Shown in pieces: positions 1 to 9,072 of a stretch of 64,000 nt of DNA (the stretch's first letter is position 1; each line of letters opens with the position of its first letter). The notes below the pieces were generated by a model. That model had not been told where the DNA came from, did no database searches, and was given only the letters and a program-made list of their open reading frames with translations. The translations under genes were made by a program, and so were the position numbers. This DNA comes from Gammaproteobacteria bacterium (lineage in GTDB: Bacteria > Pseudomonadota > Gammaproteobacteria > Acidiferrobacterales > SZUA-150). The stretch is taken from positions 37,331 to 101,330 of the forward strand of contig JAOUOD010000012.1 in assembly GCA_029880545.1 (NCBI GenBank). Reading direction: 5' to 3'.

Positions 1-120
1 ACGGTAAACGAAATATGGCATGGATAACCCTGTAAATCTGCTGGCGAAACCGGTTCGAAGTCTAGCAAGCCAAAGCACCGGATTCCAGAATGCACTTGGT
101 GATAAACTACCGGAGTTCAT
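1..120 (-). CDS. possible 5' end of a gene running off the left edge
   Basis: The minus strand is open from an ATG at 118-120 to the edge of the window, giving 40 codons without a stop (starting MNSGSLSPSAFWNPVLWLAR). It would be divergent from the exonuclease gene that starts at 145. There is no good Shine-Dalgarno sequence, and 40 open codons could occur by chance. No family is recognised. Confidence 0.25.
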   Translation of the reverse strand, partial: MNSGSLSPSAFWNPVLWLARLRTGFASRFTGLSMPYFVYR

Positions 121-144
121 ACAGGATATACCCGACAACCTGCC

Positions 145-1044
145 ATGCCTGCACGCCAGCCAGTCTATCTCATTGATGCCAGTATATTTATCTTTCGCGG
201 ATGGTTCGGAATACCAGACAGCCTTCGCAACGGCAATGGCATGCCGGTGAATGCACTCACCGGCTTCGGCCATTTTATTGCTGATTTTCTTGCTGCGACA
301 CAGGCCCGGCGACTGGCGGCTTTTTTTGATGAAAGCCTGGGGAGCTCGTTCCGGCATGAACTGTATCCAAATTACAAGTCCAACCGGGAATACCCGCCAG
401 TGGAACTGGAGCGACAGTTCCAGCTATGCAAACAGCTTCTGAAACTGTTGGGCATCCGCTGTTTCGCCAGCCGCCGTTATGAAGCTGATGACCTGATCGC
501 CAGCGCTGCCTACCGGCTACGATCGCGTGGCTGGCCGGTTACCATCGTCAGTGCTGACAAGGACCTGGCGCAGTGCCTGGAATCATCACGCGATCGCTTC
601 TGGAACTTCGGAAAATCCGATCCGCAAGATGCCTCCGCAATTGCACGAAAACTCGGGGTGGCGCCACCACAAATTGCCGACTACCTGGCCTTGGCCGGAG
701 ACAGTGTTGATTGTATTCCCGGAATAAAAGGCGTAGGCCGACAAACTGCCAGTCGACTGCTGAAACACTATTCATCGCTCGATAACCTGCTAAACCACGC
801 CGGGCCGCAACCGGATCTCGGCATTCGCGGACAAGCGGCTATCCTGAAGCGGATAAAACAATGTCGTGGAGAACTGGCAGTCTATCGAAAGCTCACCGGA
901 CTGAAACGCTGCTGCCTGACCAGGCAACAGGCGAATGAACAATTATTATCAAGAAGAAAAATGAAACGCAGTCAATTAGCCGGGTTCCTGGAGTCCGAAC
1001 TTCGTCCGGCCTCGAGGCTGACTACAAGGTTGCTGTCACTTTGA
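145..1044 (+). CDS. 5'-3' exonuclease / flap endonuclease family protein
   Basis: The 299-residue product looks like a stand-alone relative of the 5' nuclease domain of DNA polymerase I, which removes 5' flaps and RNA primers using two metal ions. The acidic metal ligands of the family are visible: D11 (LIDAS), D62, D115/D116 (EADDLIAS), D138 and D140 (VSADKDLAQ), D186 and D189 (LAGDSVD). A helix-hairpin-helix DNA-binding segment follows (IPGIKGVGRQTA, about residues 191-202). No polymerase domain follows. It is related to ExoIX (Xni), but that symbol is not assigned because the protein is longer and only the generic 5' nuclease motifs are clear. Confidence 0.85.
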   Translation: MPARQPVYLIDASIFIFRGWFGIPDSLRNGNGMPVNALTGFGHFIADFLAATQARRLAAFFDESLGSSFRHELYPNYKSNREYPPVELERQFQLCKQLLKLLGIRCFASRRYEADDLIASAAYRLRSRGWPVTIVSADKDLAQCLESSRDRFWNFGKSDPQDASAIARKLGVAPPQIADYLALAGDSVDCIPGIKGVGRQTASRLLKHYSSLDNLLNHAGPQPDLGIRGQAAILKRIKQCRGELAVYRKLTGLKRCCLTRQQANEQLLSRRKMKRSQLAGFLESELRPASRLTTRLLSL

Positions 1045-1080
1045 ATTTCACAAACTATAAAGCGCTGCGCAAAACAAAGA

Positions 1081-1497
1081 TCAACTGTCACAGGCACCCG
1101 TATCCCAGTTAAACCAGCGACGATGCACAATGCGATACAGCCAGGAGCCAAGCAGGATGCCCAGCACGGTGATCACTGCTGGCATATACCCGTAGCCCAG
1201 CTGGATTACGGCAATACTTGGGCAGGCCCCGGTGACTGCCCAACCGGTTCCGAACATCACGCCACCAATAATAGTTCCCTTGTGCAACGGCTTCTTCTGC
1301 AATTTTTTACCATGCGCAAACACGATGAAACCGACCATGGCAACCAGCACGGCTGCGATAAAGGTAATCAACATGCGGTAATCGGTCAGCGTAAACAACC
1401 GGTGAACCTCGCTGTAATCGGCGAAGCCTATGCGGGCAACGATATAGCCCATCAGCAGGCCAAAAACGATGAACTTGATATAATGCCCTATTGCCAT
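1081..1497 (-). CDS. YeeE/YedE family membrane protein (small C-terminal-half partner, DUF6691-like)
   Basis: This is a 138-residue membrane protein starting MAIGHYIKFIVFG with about four hydrophobic segments. The motif FGTGWAVTGACPS (about residues 82-94) is the conserved Cys-containing loop of YeeE/YedE transporters, a family that includes thiosulfate importers. A longer frame extends upstream to 1608, but that start lies inside the preceding gene. The ATG at 1497 gives the expected family N-terminus and follows the upstream gene's stop by only 10 bp. The two genes form the usual split YeeE/YedE pair, each supplying one half of the fold. The exact substrate cannot be read from the sequence. 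Confidence 0.85.
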   Translation of the reverse strand: MAIGHYIKFIVFGLLMGYIVARIGFADYSEVHRLFTLTDYRMLITFIAAVLVAMVGFIVFAHGKKLQKKPLHKGTIIGGVMFGTGWAVTGACPSIAVIQLGYGYMPAVITVLGILLGSWLYRIVHRRWFNWDTGACDS

Positions 1498-1507
1498 GAT
1501 TGCATCC

Positions 1508-2770
1508 TCAACCAAACATTGAATCAAGCAGCAGTGAAACCAGGATAGCCATACCAAAGAAAGACGCCGTCGCCACAAGACTGCCAACCTGGAGTCGACT
1601 GCAGCCACTCAGCGCATGACCGGAGGTACAGCCACCGCCCATCCGTGTGCCAAAGCCAATCAGAAAACCGCCGACAAGTAACACAACCCAGCTTCCCGGG
1701 CCATCGCCAAAGAACCTGATAAAGTCCTTGCCCATATCCATACGAATTTCGAGATCCCCGACTGTGTAGGCGGCGATAGTGCCGCCAATAGCCATGCACA
1801 ACAGGAACATGACATGAGCACCATAGGGTGCCCGCTGCTCCCGTGACTGCCTTGGAGTTGCCCGGGTCTGCTGCTGGCTTATTCTTGCCGCCTGCTCACG
1901 AAATTCTTCCGGCAGGTCATCGCCAAATTCTGCCAGCGTCGCTTCCATCATCGCACGCTCAATATCGGCATCTGATGCCGATGCCAGCATTTTGCTGGCT
2001 GCCTGCAGCTTTCTGTCTTCACGATAGCTGACAATTCGGTCCCATGATGAGGACACGCCGAGAGTATTGCCGGTTACCACCCAGAATCCGACAGTGAACA
2101 AGCCGAGACTCAAGCCACCGAGCCACCAGACCCAGAAATGGCTGTCTGCCGGCTGCATCACTGCATTCAGCAACACGGTCACCAGGTCATCGCTGGCCGC
2201 CTGGCTTGTCGTGGTATCGCTCTTGCGGTTCAGTTTGCTTGTTGGTGCCGGAACAGGTTCTGGCACCGGGGCAATTTCCTGTGGCGACTCAGCCGAAGCG
2301 GTCGCTGAAACTTGAGGAGTTATCGACGGGTCGTCCACGAACACATGAGGATAGGGCATATCGCCATCAAGCACTTCACGGGCCCGGGCATTACCCTGAT
2401 CCGCCGAACGACCCAGCCAGCGCCGGGCGGATACGCGGTTCTGGCTGATACCAACACCACTCAAGTAGGCGATGGCCACCACATACTTGGCCGTGGCATC
2501 ACCGCGCTCGGCAATCATGACAAGTTTTTCGAATACTGCGCGATCCGAATTCTTTGCCTCGAGCATTGAAGCAATACCGTGCTGCTCAAGGTACAGTGTC
2601 GGCCTGGGCTGACCACTGTCACGAACCGCGGCAGCCCACCAGCGCTTGCTGGCAGCCAGGGAGTCGCCGACAAAAACCAGCGACACTGCCAACAATAATA
2701 CCAAGTGAAGCCCGGTCCGGCCTGGCAAACTCATACAATTACGAGGACGCTCTCTTGTCTCGTTATCCAT
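1508..2770 (-). CDS. SEL1-repeat / YeeE-YedE fusion membrane protein
   Basis: The 420-residue protein has a signal-like N-terminus (hydrophobic stretch at about residues 21-40) and a SEL1/TPR-like segment (about 85-135, containing [20 protein letters not shown]). A Pro/Ala-rich linker, a transmembrane helix (about 215-235) and a charged 70-residue region follow. The C-terminal third is the YeeE/YedE half with the motif [15 protein letters not shown]. The downstream 138-residue gene supplies the other half. The start at 2770 has a GGAAGGAT ribosome site; an internal Met at 2734 ([11 protein letters not shown]) is an alternative that looks more like a normal signal peptide. Sulfur-compound import is likely from the family; the role of the SEL1 region is unknown. 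Confidence 0.8.
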   Translation of the reverse strand: MDNETRERPRNCMSLPGRTGLHLVLLLAVSLVFVGDSLAASKRWWAAAVRDSGQPRPTLYLEQHGIASMLEAKNSDRAVFEKLVMIAERGDATAKYVVAIAYLSGVGISQNRVSARRWLGRSADQGNARAREVLDGDMPYPHVFVDDPSITPQVSATASAESPQEIAPVPEPVPAPTSKLNRKSDTTTSQAASDDLVTVLLNAVMQPADSHFWVWWLGGLSLGLFTVGFWVVTGNTLGVSSSWDRIVSYREDRKLQAASKMLASASDADIERAMMEATLAEFGDDLPEEFREQAARISQQQTRATPRQSREQRAPYGAHVMFLLCMAIGGTIAAYTVGDLEIRMDMGKDFIRFFGDGPGSWVVLLVGGFLIGFGTRMGGGCTSGHALSGCSRLQVGSLVATASFFGMAILVSLLLDSMFG

Positions 2771-2797
2771 AGATCCTTCCTGCGGCAGCGATCACCA

Positions 2798-3583
2798 TTA
2801 CCCGAACAGCTCTGCGCCAAGATACTCGAGGGGAAGCGAGACCACCTTGCCATTGATCACATCCAGCACGGCAAGATCGGCCATCGCTGCTGCAAATACA
2901 TCGGGTTTCACCTGGCCGGTGACAATAATCAGTACCGTGTCAGGCTGGCTTGGCGATACTTTCTTTTGCGCCATGGCATCCACGGAAATACGATGCTTGC
3001 CAAGCGCCTGAATTACCTTTGCCATTACACCGGATTCATCCCTGGCACGCAGTCGCAGGTAATAAGATGAGGTTTCACCCTTGGTAACGGCAGGATTCAC
3101 CACCGTCGAAGATGAACCCGATCCGGCAGAGGCCGGGCTGCCGAGCACAGACCCGGAAACTTTATCATTAAGATGATCCATATCGAGATCCAGGTCCAAT
3201 TCCTGGCTCTTCGTGGCAACGGGTGCAGCTGGCACCGGCCTGGATTCAGAACGTCCTGAAGGCGATTTGGACGACATGGCATCCATGGCTTCCTGCAGCT
3301 GGGCCAACGCCGAACCGGAGGACGAGGAACTCAAGTCCTCCTTGGCTGCTGACGCCATGGCCAGGGTCTGGGCATCAGAGTCCTTGTCAGATGAACTCTG
3401 GAACTCAAGTTTCTTGCCGTTGGGCAAAAGGTTGGCTGGAACCGCCTCACCTCTGCTGGAAGCCTGGAATCGCGCGCACTTGCTGAAATCCCCTTCGCAG
3501 TAGAATACCTGCCAGACTTTCAGTGCACTGCTTAACGAGATTTGTGGATACAAGGCACATCCACTGGCATGAGAACACGACAT
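2798..3583 (-). CDS. Cys-module protein with C-terminal ACT domain
   Basis: The 261-residue protein has an N-terminal module with four cysteines, C3, C9, C29 and C36 (spacing C-x5-C ... C-x6-C), followed by a conserved-looking VPANLLPNGKKLEF segment. A Ser/Ala/Asp-rich low-complexity linker runs from about 62 to 170. The ACT domain (about 173-253, YYLRLRARDESGVMAKV...) resembles the regulatory domain at the end of homoserine dehydrogenase, but no catalytic domain is present. The cysteines could bind zinc or an Fe-S cluster; this is inference. A GAGAGG ribosome site precedes the ATG. The function is not known. Confidence 0.75.
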   Translation of the reverse strand: MSCSHASGCALYPQISLSSALKVWQVFYCEGDFSKCARFQASSRGEAVPANLLPNGKKLEFQSSSDKDSDAQTLAMASAAKEDLSSSSSGSALAQLQEAMDAMSSKSPSGRSESRPVPAAPVATKSQELDLDLDMDHLNDKVSGSVLGSPASAGSGSSSTVVNPAVTKGETSSYYLRLRARDESGVMAKVIQALGKHRISVDAMAQKKVSPSQPDTVLIIVTGQVKPDVFAAAMADLAVLDVINGKVVSLPLEYLGAELFG

Positions 3584-3760
3584 CTGAAACCTCTCTTTGA
3601 TTCTTTTCCCTGATGGCTTTGGGTCCTTAATGTTTCCAGGATTGCACCCTGATCCTGCTGGACCTGCTATCGAATAGTTATAGTAAAAAAACAGTCAATT
3701 ACGAGGCAATTAACCAAATCACCGGAATTTCTACAATAATTCCTGATATTTATAATGTTT

Positions 3761-4492
3761 TTAATCCAGGCCCAGCTCTCTCCATAAACTGGCGCCACCT
3801 GCCGCCTGATCCAGCTTTTCCAGCCATTGGTGGTGAGCCCCCAGCTCGTCCGCAGACGCGTTCAGCACCGGCAACGGCTTCCGATCAGGCGATAACCTTA
3901 TGATTTTGCTAATATTTTCATCGGTTTTACTCTGCCCCAGCCGATCTTCAAACAAGCCAGTCTGACCACCAGTCATGCCCAGGTACACATCAGCAAGAAT
4001 TTCCGAGTCGAGTAGAGCCCCGTGCAAGGTGCGCTGACTATTGTCAATTTCATAACGTCGACACAGTGCATCGAGGTTGTTTTTTTGCCCCGGGTGCAGC
4101 GTACGCGCCATTACCAGCGTGTCGGTAACCCGGCAAAGCTCCTGCAATGTCGGCAAATCCTGCTTCCCGGCACGACGCAGCAGATTGAATTCATGGTTAA
4201 TAAATCCAACGTCAAACGGAGCATTGTGGATTATCAGTTCGGCATCACGAACAAACTCGATGAAGTCGTCAACAATATCCTCAAATCTCGGTTTGTCGGC
4301 AAGAAACTCCGAAGTGATGCCATGCACTTCCAGCGCCGCTTCGTCGCTTTCCCGGTCAGGCTGAATGTATTGATGGTAGTTATTACCGGTTAACCGACGG
4401 TTAACCAGTTCAACACAGCCGATTTCAATGACTCGATGACCTGCTTCGGGTTCAAGACCGGTAGTTTCCGTATCCAGCACCAGTTGTCGCAT
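3761..4492 (-). CDS. dnaQ: DNA polymerase III epsilon subunit (proofreading exonuclease)
   Basis: This is the 3'-5' proofreading subunit of the replicative polymerase, 243 residues, which is the family's usual length. DEDDh catalytic residues are visible: D7 and E9 (LDTETTG), D94 (NAPFDVGF), H157 and D162 (LHGALLDSE). The frame is open back to 4543, but the ATG at 4492 gives the canonical start MRQLVLDTETTG and is preferred. The gene lies next to rnhA, on the same strand, as in E. coli and many gammaproteobacteria. The C-terminal tail, which would bind the alpha subunit, is present. Confidence 0.95.
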   Translation of the reverse strand: MRQLVLDTETTGLEPEAGHRVIEIGCVELVNRRLTGNNYHQYIQPDRESDEAALEVHGITSEFLADKPRFEDIVDDFIEFVRDAELIIHNAPFDVGFINHEFNLLRRAGKQDLPTLQELCRVTDTLVMARTLHPGQKNNLDALCRRYEIDNSQRTLHGALLDSEILADVYLGMTGGQTGLFEDRLGQSKTDENISKIIRLSPDRKPLPVLNASADELGAHHQWLEKLDQAAGGASLWRELGLD

Positions 4493-4570
4493 TGATTTCT
4501 CTTTGTTTGTTTTGAGATTCTGTAATTCTAACAGCCAGGGCAATCATTATTGTACCAGTTACTCGCCGGG

Positions 4571-5002
4571 CTATAGCTCATCTATTCCGCGATTGGCCAG
4601 TGCATCGGCCCGCTCGTTCTCGGCATGGCCGCTGTGCCCCTTGATCCAGTGCCAGCGCACCCGGTGTTTTGCCGCCGCCTGGTCAAGTTGTTGCCACAGG
4701 TCCACATTTTTCACCGGTTTCCGCCCCGAGGTTTGCCAGCCATTGGTTTTCCATTTGGCGACCCACTCGGTAATGCCCTGGCGCACATAATTGGAATCCG
4801 TGGTCAGATCCACTTCGCACTGCCGCGTCAGGCTCTCCAGACCCCGAATCGCCGCCATCAGCTCCATTCGATTATTCGTAGTCTCGACTTCTCCGCCGTA
4901 GAGTTCTTTCTCATGGGTGCCATAACGCAGAATTACGCCCCAGCCTCCCGGCCCCGGGTTACCCCGACAGGCGCCGTCGGTATAGATCTCCACCTTGCTC
5001 AT
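4571..5002 (-). CDS. rnhA: ribonuclease HI
   Basis: The 143-residue enzyme cleaves RNA in RNA-DNA hybrids. The catalytic set is complete: D9 ([15 protein letters not shown]), E47 (NRMELMA), D69 (TTDSNYV), H123 (IKGHSG) and D133 (RADALA). The length is slightly shorter than E. coli RNase HI. Its start overlaps the end of the upstream methyltransferase gene by 4 bp (ATGA-type overlap), suggesting translational coupling. dnaQ follows about 80 bp downstream on the same strand. Confidence 0.96.
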   Translation of the reverse strand: MSKVEIYTDGACRGNPGPGGWGVILRYGTHEKELYGGEVETTNNRMELMAAIRGLESLTRQCEVDLTTDSNYVRQGITEWVAKWKTNGWQTSGRKPVKNVDLWQQLDQAAAKHRVRWHWIKGHSGHAENERADALANRGIDEL

Positions 5003-5760
5003 TTACTGCGATGCAATCGCCATTGTGGCACGCTCGGGTAAATCACCTTGGCAGCCGGCTCCGCCATGCCATTGCCAACCCGTAATTTTCGGCTCCACTC
5101 AGGTTGTATCGGTGTCATGCCAGCGACACGCTTCTTCGCCACCACCATATAGGCCGCCGCTCCCATAGGCCACCAGCGATCGCCGGCTTTTTCCATGAAA
5201 AACATTCGATCACGCATTTTTTCGTTTTGCAGGGGTGGCCGATAATAAATCATCCTGCCCTGGGTAGTTTCAAATTCCAGCAAGGCCAGCCAGTCCTTGA
5301 TCCGGGACAAACCAAAAAAGTTGCCCTGCCAAGGCATCTCGCGCTTGCGATTGACCAGCCGCTTCAGCCCCCACAAGCTGAGCGGGTTGAAATTTAGCAA
5401 CACTACATGTCCTTCAGGGCGCAAAATCCGGTGCACTTCACGCAACACCTGGTGAGGTTGTTCGGAAAAATCCAGCGTATGCGGTAACAACGCCACATCA
5501 ACACTTTTGCCATCAAGCGGGATTTCATGGGCCCTGGACAACAGGTCGCAGCGATCGGTAGGTGCCCAGCTATCCAGCACCCAGCGCTTGGCGGCCGGCG
5601 TGCCTTCGAGCATGTCCAGTTGCCCGAGCCGGCCCAGTTGAATAGCCGTGGAACCGTACAACTGGTCGAGCGTTGCACGCAGATAGCTGGCCTCAACGGC
5701 CTGCAGAGAACGTCCAAGCGGCGTATCAAACCAGCGGAGCAATTGCTGCCTTTGTTCCAT
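4999..5760 (-). CDS. class I SAM-dependent methyltransferase domain protein (YafS-like)
   Basis: The product of about 253 residues carries a methyltransferase-type core: an [13 protein letters not shown] segment, then [20 protein letters not shown], the pattern of Methyltransf_11 proteins. The gene sits between rnhA and a divergent gloB, the position of E. coli yafS. The frame is open to 5853, but the upstream 31 codons overlap the gloB leader; the Met at 5760 ([16 protein letters not shown]) matches the usual start of this family. The substrate is unknown in the family. It is probably cotranscribed with rnhA. Confidence 0.8.
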   Translation of the reverse strand: MEQRQQLLRWFDTPLGRSLQAVEASYLRATLDQLYGSTAIQLGRLGQLDMLEGTPAAKRWVLDSWAPTDRCDLLSRAHEIPLDGKSVDVALLPHTLDFSEQPHQVLREVHRILRPEGHVVLLNFNPLSLWGLKRLVNRKREMPWQGNFFGLSRIKDWLALLEFETTQGRMIYYRPPLQNEKMRDRMFFMEKAGDRWWPMGAAAYMVVAKKRVAGMTPIQPEWSRKLRVGNGMAEPAAKVIYPSVPQWRLHRSK

Positions 5761-5888
5761 ATTTCGATTCACTGCAAACCTGTCACCGAGCGCGTGGTGC
5801 GCGTAAATGGATTTCTTGACCGACCAATCAAATACCCACGTCTTTGTCGTCATTGACTCCGACTAAGGACATGGCCAAACTTCTGAAT

Positions 5889-6659
5889 ATGCTGCAAGTT
5901 TTACATGTCCCGACCCTGGCAGACAACTATGTCTGGCTGATTCATCGACCCGGGCAGGCCGAAACCCTGATTGTTGACCCCGGCGAGTCATACCCGGTGG
6001 AAACATCACTGGCTGACCACGAGCTGAGGGCTGCAGGCATATTGCTCACCCATCACCATCACGACCATATTGGCGGCGTCGAAGAATTGGTCCGAAACAT
6101 GCCCTGCCCGGTGTACGGCCCGGCACGCATACCGCAGGTCGACCAGCCAGTCACGCCAGGAGAATCCCTCCATATCACGGCGCTGAACCTGGATATCCAG
6201 GTACTGGATGTCGGTGGCCATACACACGATCACGTTGCCTACCTGGCCGAAGAACATTTGTTTTGTGGCGATGCCCTGTTTTCTGCCGGCTGTGGCCGTA
6301 TATTTGATGGCACCGCCAATCAAATGGCAGGCTCCATGGCACGACTCAGATTACTGCCTGACACCACTCAAATCCATTGTGCACACGAATATACCGCCAG
6401 CAACCTCCGCTTTGCCCTGACCGTTGAACCGACAAATCTCAATATTCACGAATATATTCAGATAGTTACAAATCTTCGAGCACAGGGGCTGCCGTCCTTG
6501 CCCAGCTCGATGAAAACCGAGAAACTGGTCAATCCGTTTCTGAGAACCGACCAAGGAACCGTGATTGCCAGCACCCTCGAACATTTTGGCCTCGAGGACG
6601 GACTCAACGAGACAGACATATTCACCCACTTGCGTCGATGGAAGGATGGCTTTCAATGA
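5889..6659 (+). CDS. gloB: hydroxyacylglutathione hydrolase (glyoxalase II)
   Basis: This is a metallo-beta-lactamase-fold hydrolase that splits S-lactoylglutathione in methylglyoxal detoxification. The signature THHHHDHIGG is present, followed by further metal ligands in GGHTHDH, FCGDALFSAGCGR and HCAHEYT. From the Met at 5889 (MLQVLHVPTLADNYVWL) the length is 256 residues, close to the E. coli enzyme; the frame is open to 5844, with another Met at 5871. It is divergent from the methyltransferase/rnhA/dnaQ genes, so the interval 5761-5888 should hold both promoters. Confidence 0.95.
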   Translation: MLQVLHVPTLADNYVWLIHRPGQAETLIVDPGESYPVETSLADHELRAAGILLTHHHHDHIGGVEELVRNMPCPVYGPARIPQVDQPVTPGESLHITALNLDIQVLDVGGHTHDHVAYLAEEHLFCGDALFSAGCGRIFDGTANQMAGSMARLRLLPDTTQIHCAHEYTASNLRFALTVEPTNLNIHEYIQIVTNLRAQGLPSLPSSMKTEKLVNPFLRTDQGTVIASTLEHFGLEDGLNETDIFTHLRRWKDGFQ

Positions 6660-6735
6660 TGATTCACGTTGACCTTGGGGGTCAGGTTTTCTAGTATTCA
6701 CATCAACACGACAAAAATCATCAGGAAACAACCAG

Positions 6736-8151
6736 TTGCATACCCATTTGAAAGTAACTGCCGCACTACTGGCCTGGCTGGTCACAGGCTGCAGCACGGT
6801 TCCCTCCGAAACACCGGAATCCACGACACCCTCCACTGAAGCACCCACGTCCGCGACAAACCCGGAGTTATCCCGAATCCAGGCTGGCCGCGAAAGTGAC
6901 AATCTTTGGGATCGAATTCGTGTCGGCTACAAATTGGCACCATTGGATAACCCCTACATAGCGCGACATGAGCGCTGGTTTGCCAGCAATCCGGATTACA
7001 TTAAGCGCATGGTGGAACGTGCGTCGTTGTACCTGTACCACATTGTCGAAGAAGTCGAGAAACGTGACATGCCCATGGAGATTGCCTTGCTCCCGGCCAT
7101 CGAGAGTGCGTACAAGGCTCATGCTTACTCCCGGGCCCGGGCATCCGGTCTGTGGCAATTTATCCCGTCCACTGGCCGACTCTACGGTCTTGATCAGAAC
7201 TGGTGGTATGACGGCCGTCGCGATGTCATGGCCGCAACCGACGCGGCTCTGAATTACCTGCAAAAGCTGGAAAAGGATTTTAACGGTGACTGGCACCTGG
7301 CGCTGGCAGCCTACAACGCCGGCGAAGGCAAAGTCATGTGGGCTCAGCGCCAAAATACCAAGCGCGGCCTGCCGGTGGATTTTTCATCACTGAAGAAACT
7401 GAAGCCGGAGACGCGCAACTACGTGCCAAAACTCGTTGCCATTGCCAATATCGTTGCCGATCCGGCCAAGTACGGAATTACCCTGCCGCCTGTTCCCAAT
7501 GAACCGTATTTCACCCAGGTGGATATTGGTGGTCAGATCGATTTGTCGATTCTCGCCAAAAAGGCCGATATTCCAATTGGTGACCTGTATGACATCAACC
7601 CGGGGTTTTCACGCTGGGCCACTTCACCGCATGGCCCCTACCACCTGCTCGTGCCGACCGATCACGTAGACAAGGTACTGACAGCACTGGCTGAGTTACC
7701 GGCGGAGCAGCGCATTCAATACACGCGCCACAAGATTCGTCACGGCCAGACCTTGAGCGAAATCTCTCGCAGCTATCGAGTTGGTGTGGCTGCCATCAAG
7801 CAGGCTAACAACATTCGCGGAAACCGGATTCGAGCCGGCCACAGCCTGCTGATTCCGTTGTCCAGCCGGGCGATTAGTGCTGCGACTGCCGGCAACCTGA
7901 GCAAGCCCGTTTTGCGCCGCCCAGCCACCCCGCCTGCCGGGCATGTTGAAGTGGTGCACAAGGTTCAGGCCGGCGATACCTTATGGAGCATTGCCACCCG
8001 GTATGGGGTATATATTGGCCAGATTGCCAGCTGGAACGCCATTAGCCGTCGCTCAATTCTGCGCCTTGGGCAGACTCTGAAGATCTGGGTCAAACCGGAA
8101 AAATCCCCGGGCACCGCGGCCATCAATTTATCTCACCCAAACAACGCTTAA
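6736..8151 (+). CDS. mltD: membrane-bound lytic murein transglycosylase D
   Basis: The 471-residue lipoprotein cleaves peptidoglycan glycan strands. It starts with TTG, placed by the upstream AGGAAA ribosome site. The signal peptide ends in a lipobox (LVTGC, Cys19). The SLT/GH23 domain shows LPAIESAY with the catalytic Glu, then ASGLWQFIPSTGR and ALAAYNAGEGKV. Two LysM domains follow near the C-terminus, at about residues 335-380 (HGQTLSEISRSYRVG) and 410-455 (AGDTLWSIATRYGVY). It lies directly downstream of gloB, as in E. coli. Confidence 0.95.
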   Translation: MHTHLKVTAALLAWLVTGCSTVPSETPESTTPSTEAPTSATNPELSRIQAGRESDNLWDRIRVGYKLAPLDNPYIARHERWFASNPDYIKRMVERASLYLYHIVEEVEKRDMPMEIALLPAIESAYKAHAYSRARASGLWQFIPSTGRLYGLDQNWWYDGRRDVMAATDAALNYLQKLEKDFNGDWHLALAAYNAGEGKVMWAQRQNTKRGLPVDFSSLKKLKPETRNYVPKLVAIANIVADPAKYGITLPPVPNEPYFTQVDIGGQIDLSILAKKADIPIGDLYDINPGFSRWATSPHGPYHLLVPTDHVDKVLTALAELPAEQRIQYTRHKIRHGQTLSEISRSYRVGVAAIKQANNIRGNRIRAGHSLLIPLSSRAISAATAGNLSKPVLRRPATPPAGHVEVVHKVQAGDTLWSIATRYGVYIGQIASWNAISRRSILRLGQTLKIWVKPEKSPGTAAINLSHPNNA

Positions 8152-8284
8152 CCATAACCTGGATAGTGTTTCTCTTTGGCCGGATCGTTTCCGACCAAGG
8201 CAATATCGTGCTCTGACCCATATCAAAGTCGACCTGCCCGATAAGTGCTTTACTGATAAAGGAACCATTGGGGAGGATTCTGCC

Positions 8285-8545
8285 ATGCTTCAGCAAAACA
8301 AGATCCAGGACACTGTTGAAAAACTCAAAACCCAGCGCGACGAACTGATAGTTCAGATCAACCTGGCAAAAGCCGAAACCCGCGATGAGTGGGAAAAGAT
8401 GGAAAAGCGCTGGCACGAAATTGACCAGAAAATCAAAACCGTCGGCAAAGAAGCCAGGGAAGCATCAGAAGACGTTGTTTCTGCCCTGGGCCTGCTTGCC
8501 GACGAAGTCGCTGATGCGTACAAGCGCATCAAGTCACAACTGTAG
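8285..8545 (+). CDS. small helical coiled-coil protein, function unknown
   Basis: The 86-residue protein is almost entirely charged and helical (heptad-like Lys/Glu pattern, no Cys, no membrane segment). A strong GGGGAGG ribosome site stands about 9 bp before the ATG, which supports expression. The next gene encodes a CBS protein in the same direction, 74 bp away. The sequence recalls small apolipoprotein-like or ElaB/YqjD-like stress proteins, but it lacks the C-terminal membrane anchor of ElaB, so no name is given. Confidence 0.7.
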   Translation: MLQQNKIQDTVEKLKTQRDELIVQINLAKAETRDEWEKMEKRWHEIDQKIKTVGKEAREASEDVVSALGLLADEVADAYKRIKSQL

Positions 8546-8619
8546 CGTCGGCGCTCATTAATCGACTTTTAAAATCAGGACAGGCAGAGGGAGGTCGATC
8601 GCAAACCAGGAGCACGAGC

Positions 8620-9048
8620 ATGTCAAGCCAGACCAGAATTGCCGACGTCATGACGCCGCATCCGTATTTTATTGATATTGATGCACACCTTAACAGCGCC
8701 AAGGTAATGCTTACCCAATATCGCTTGCGTCATATGCCGGTCAAGCAGGACGAGAATATCGTAGCAGTAATCAGTATTCGCGATATTGAGCGCGCGGAAA
8801 GTCATGGCGTTGATACCTCTATTGGCACGGATACACGGGTTCGCGATGTGTGTACTGTTGCCGGTGAGGCTATTGTCCCGCCAGATGAACCGTTGAGCAG
8901 TGTACTGAAACGAATGGCCGACAATCATCTTTCCTGTGTTGTCATTGCCAAAAACAACCACCTTGAAGGTATCTTTACCCAGACCGATGTCTGTAAGCAG
9001 TTCGGGAGATTGCTGGAGAAGCTTGAGAATCCTGAGCCACGGAACTGA
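8620..9048 (+). CDS. CBS-domain-pair protein
   Basis: The 142-residue protein is made of two CBS motifs and nothing else: IADVMTPHPYFIDIDA...HMPVKQDENIVAVISIRDI (about residues 7-60) and VRDVCTVAGEAIVPPDE...CVVIAKNNHLEGIFTQTDV (about 72-130). Such Bateman modules usually bind adenine nucleotides and act as energy sensors; the partner cannot be told here. A GGAG ribosome site precedes the ATG. It is convergent with the pirin gene, 24 bp away. Confidence 0.85.
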   Translation: MSSQTRIADVMTPHPYFIDIDAHLNSAKVMLTQYRLRHMPVKQDENIVAVISIRDIERAESHGVDTSIGTDTRVRDVCTVAGEAIVPPDEPLSSVLKRMADNHLSCVVIAKNNHLEGIFTQTDVCKQFGRLLEKLENPEPRN

Positions 9049-9072
9049 TATCCGCACCAGTGGTGCCTGCAA

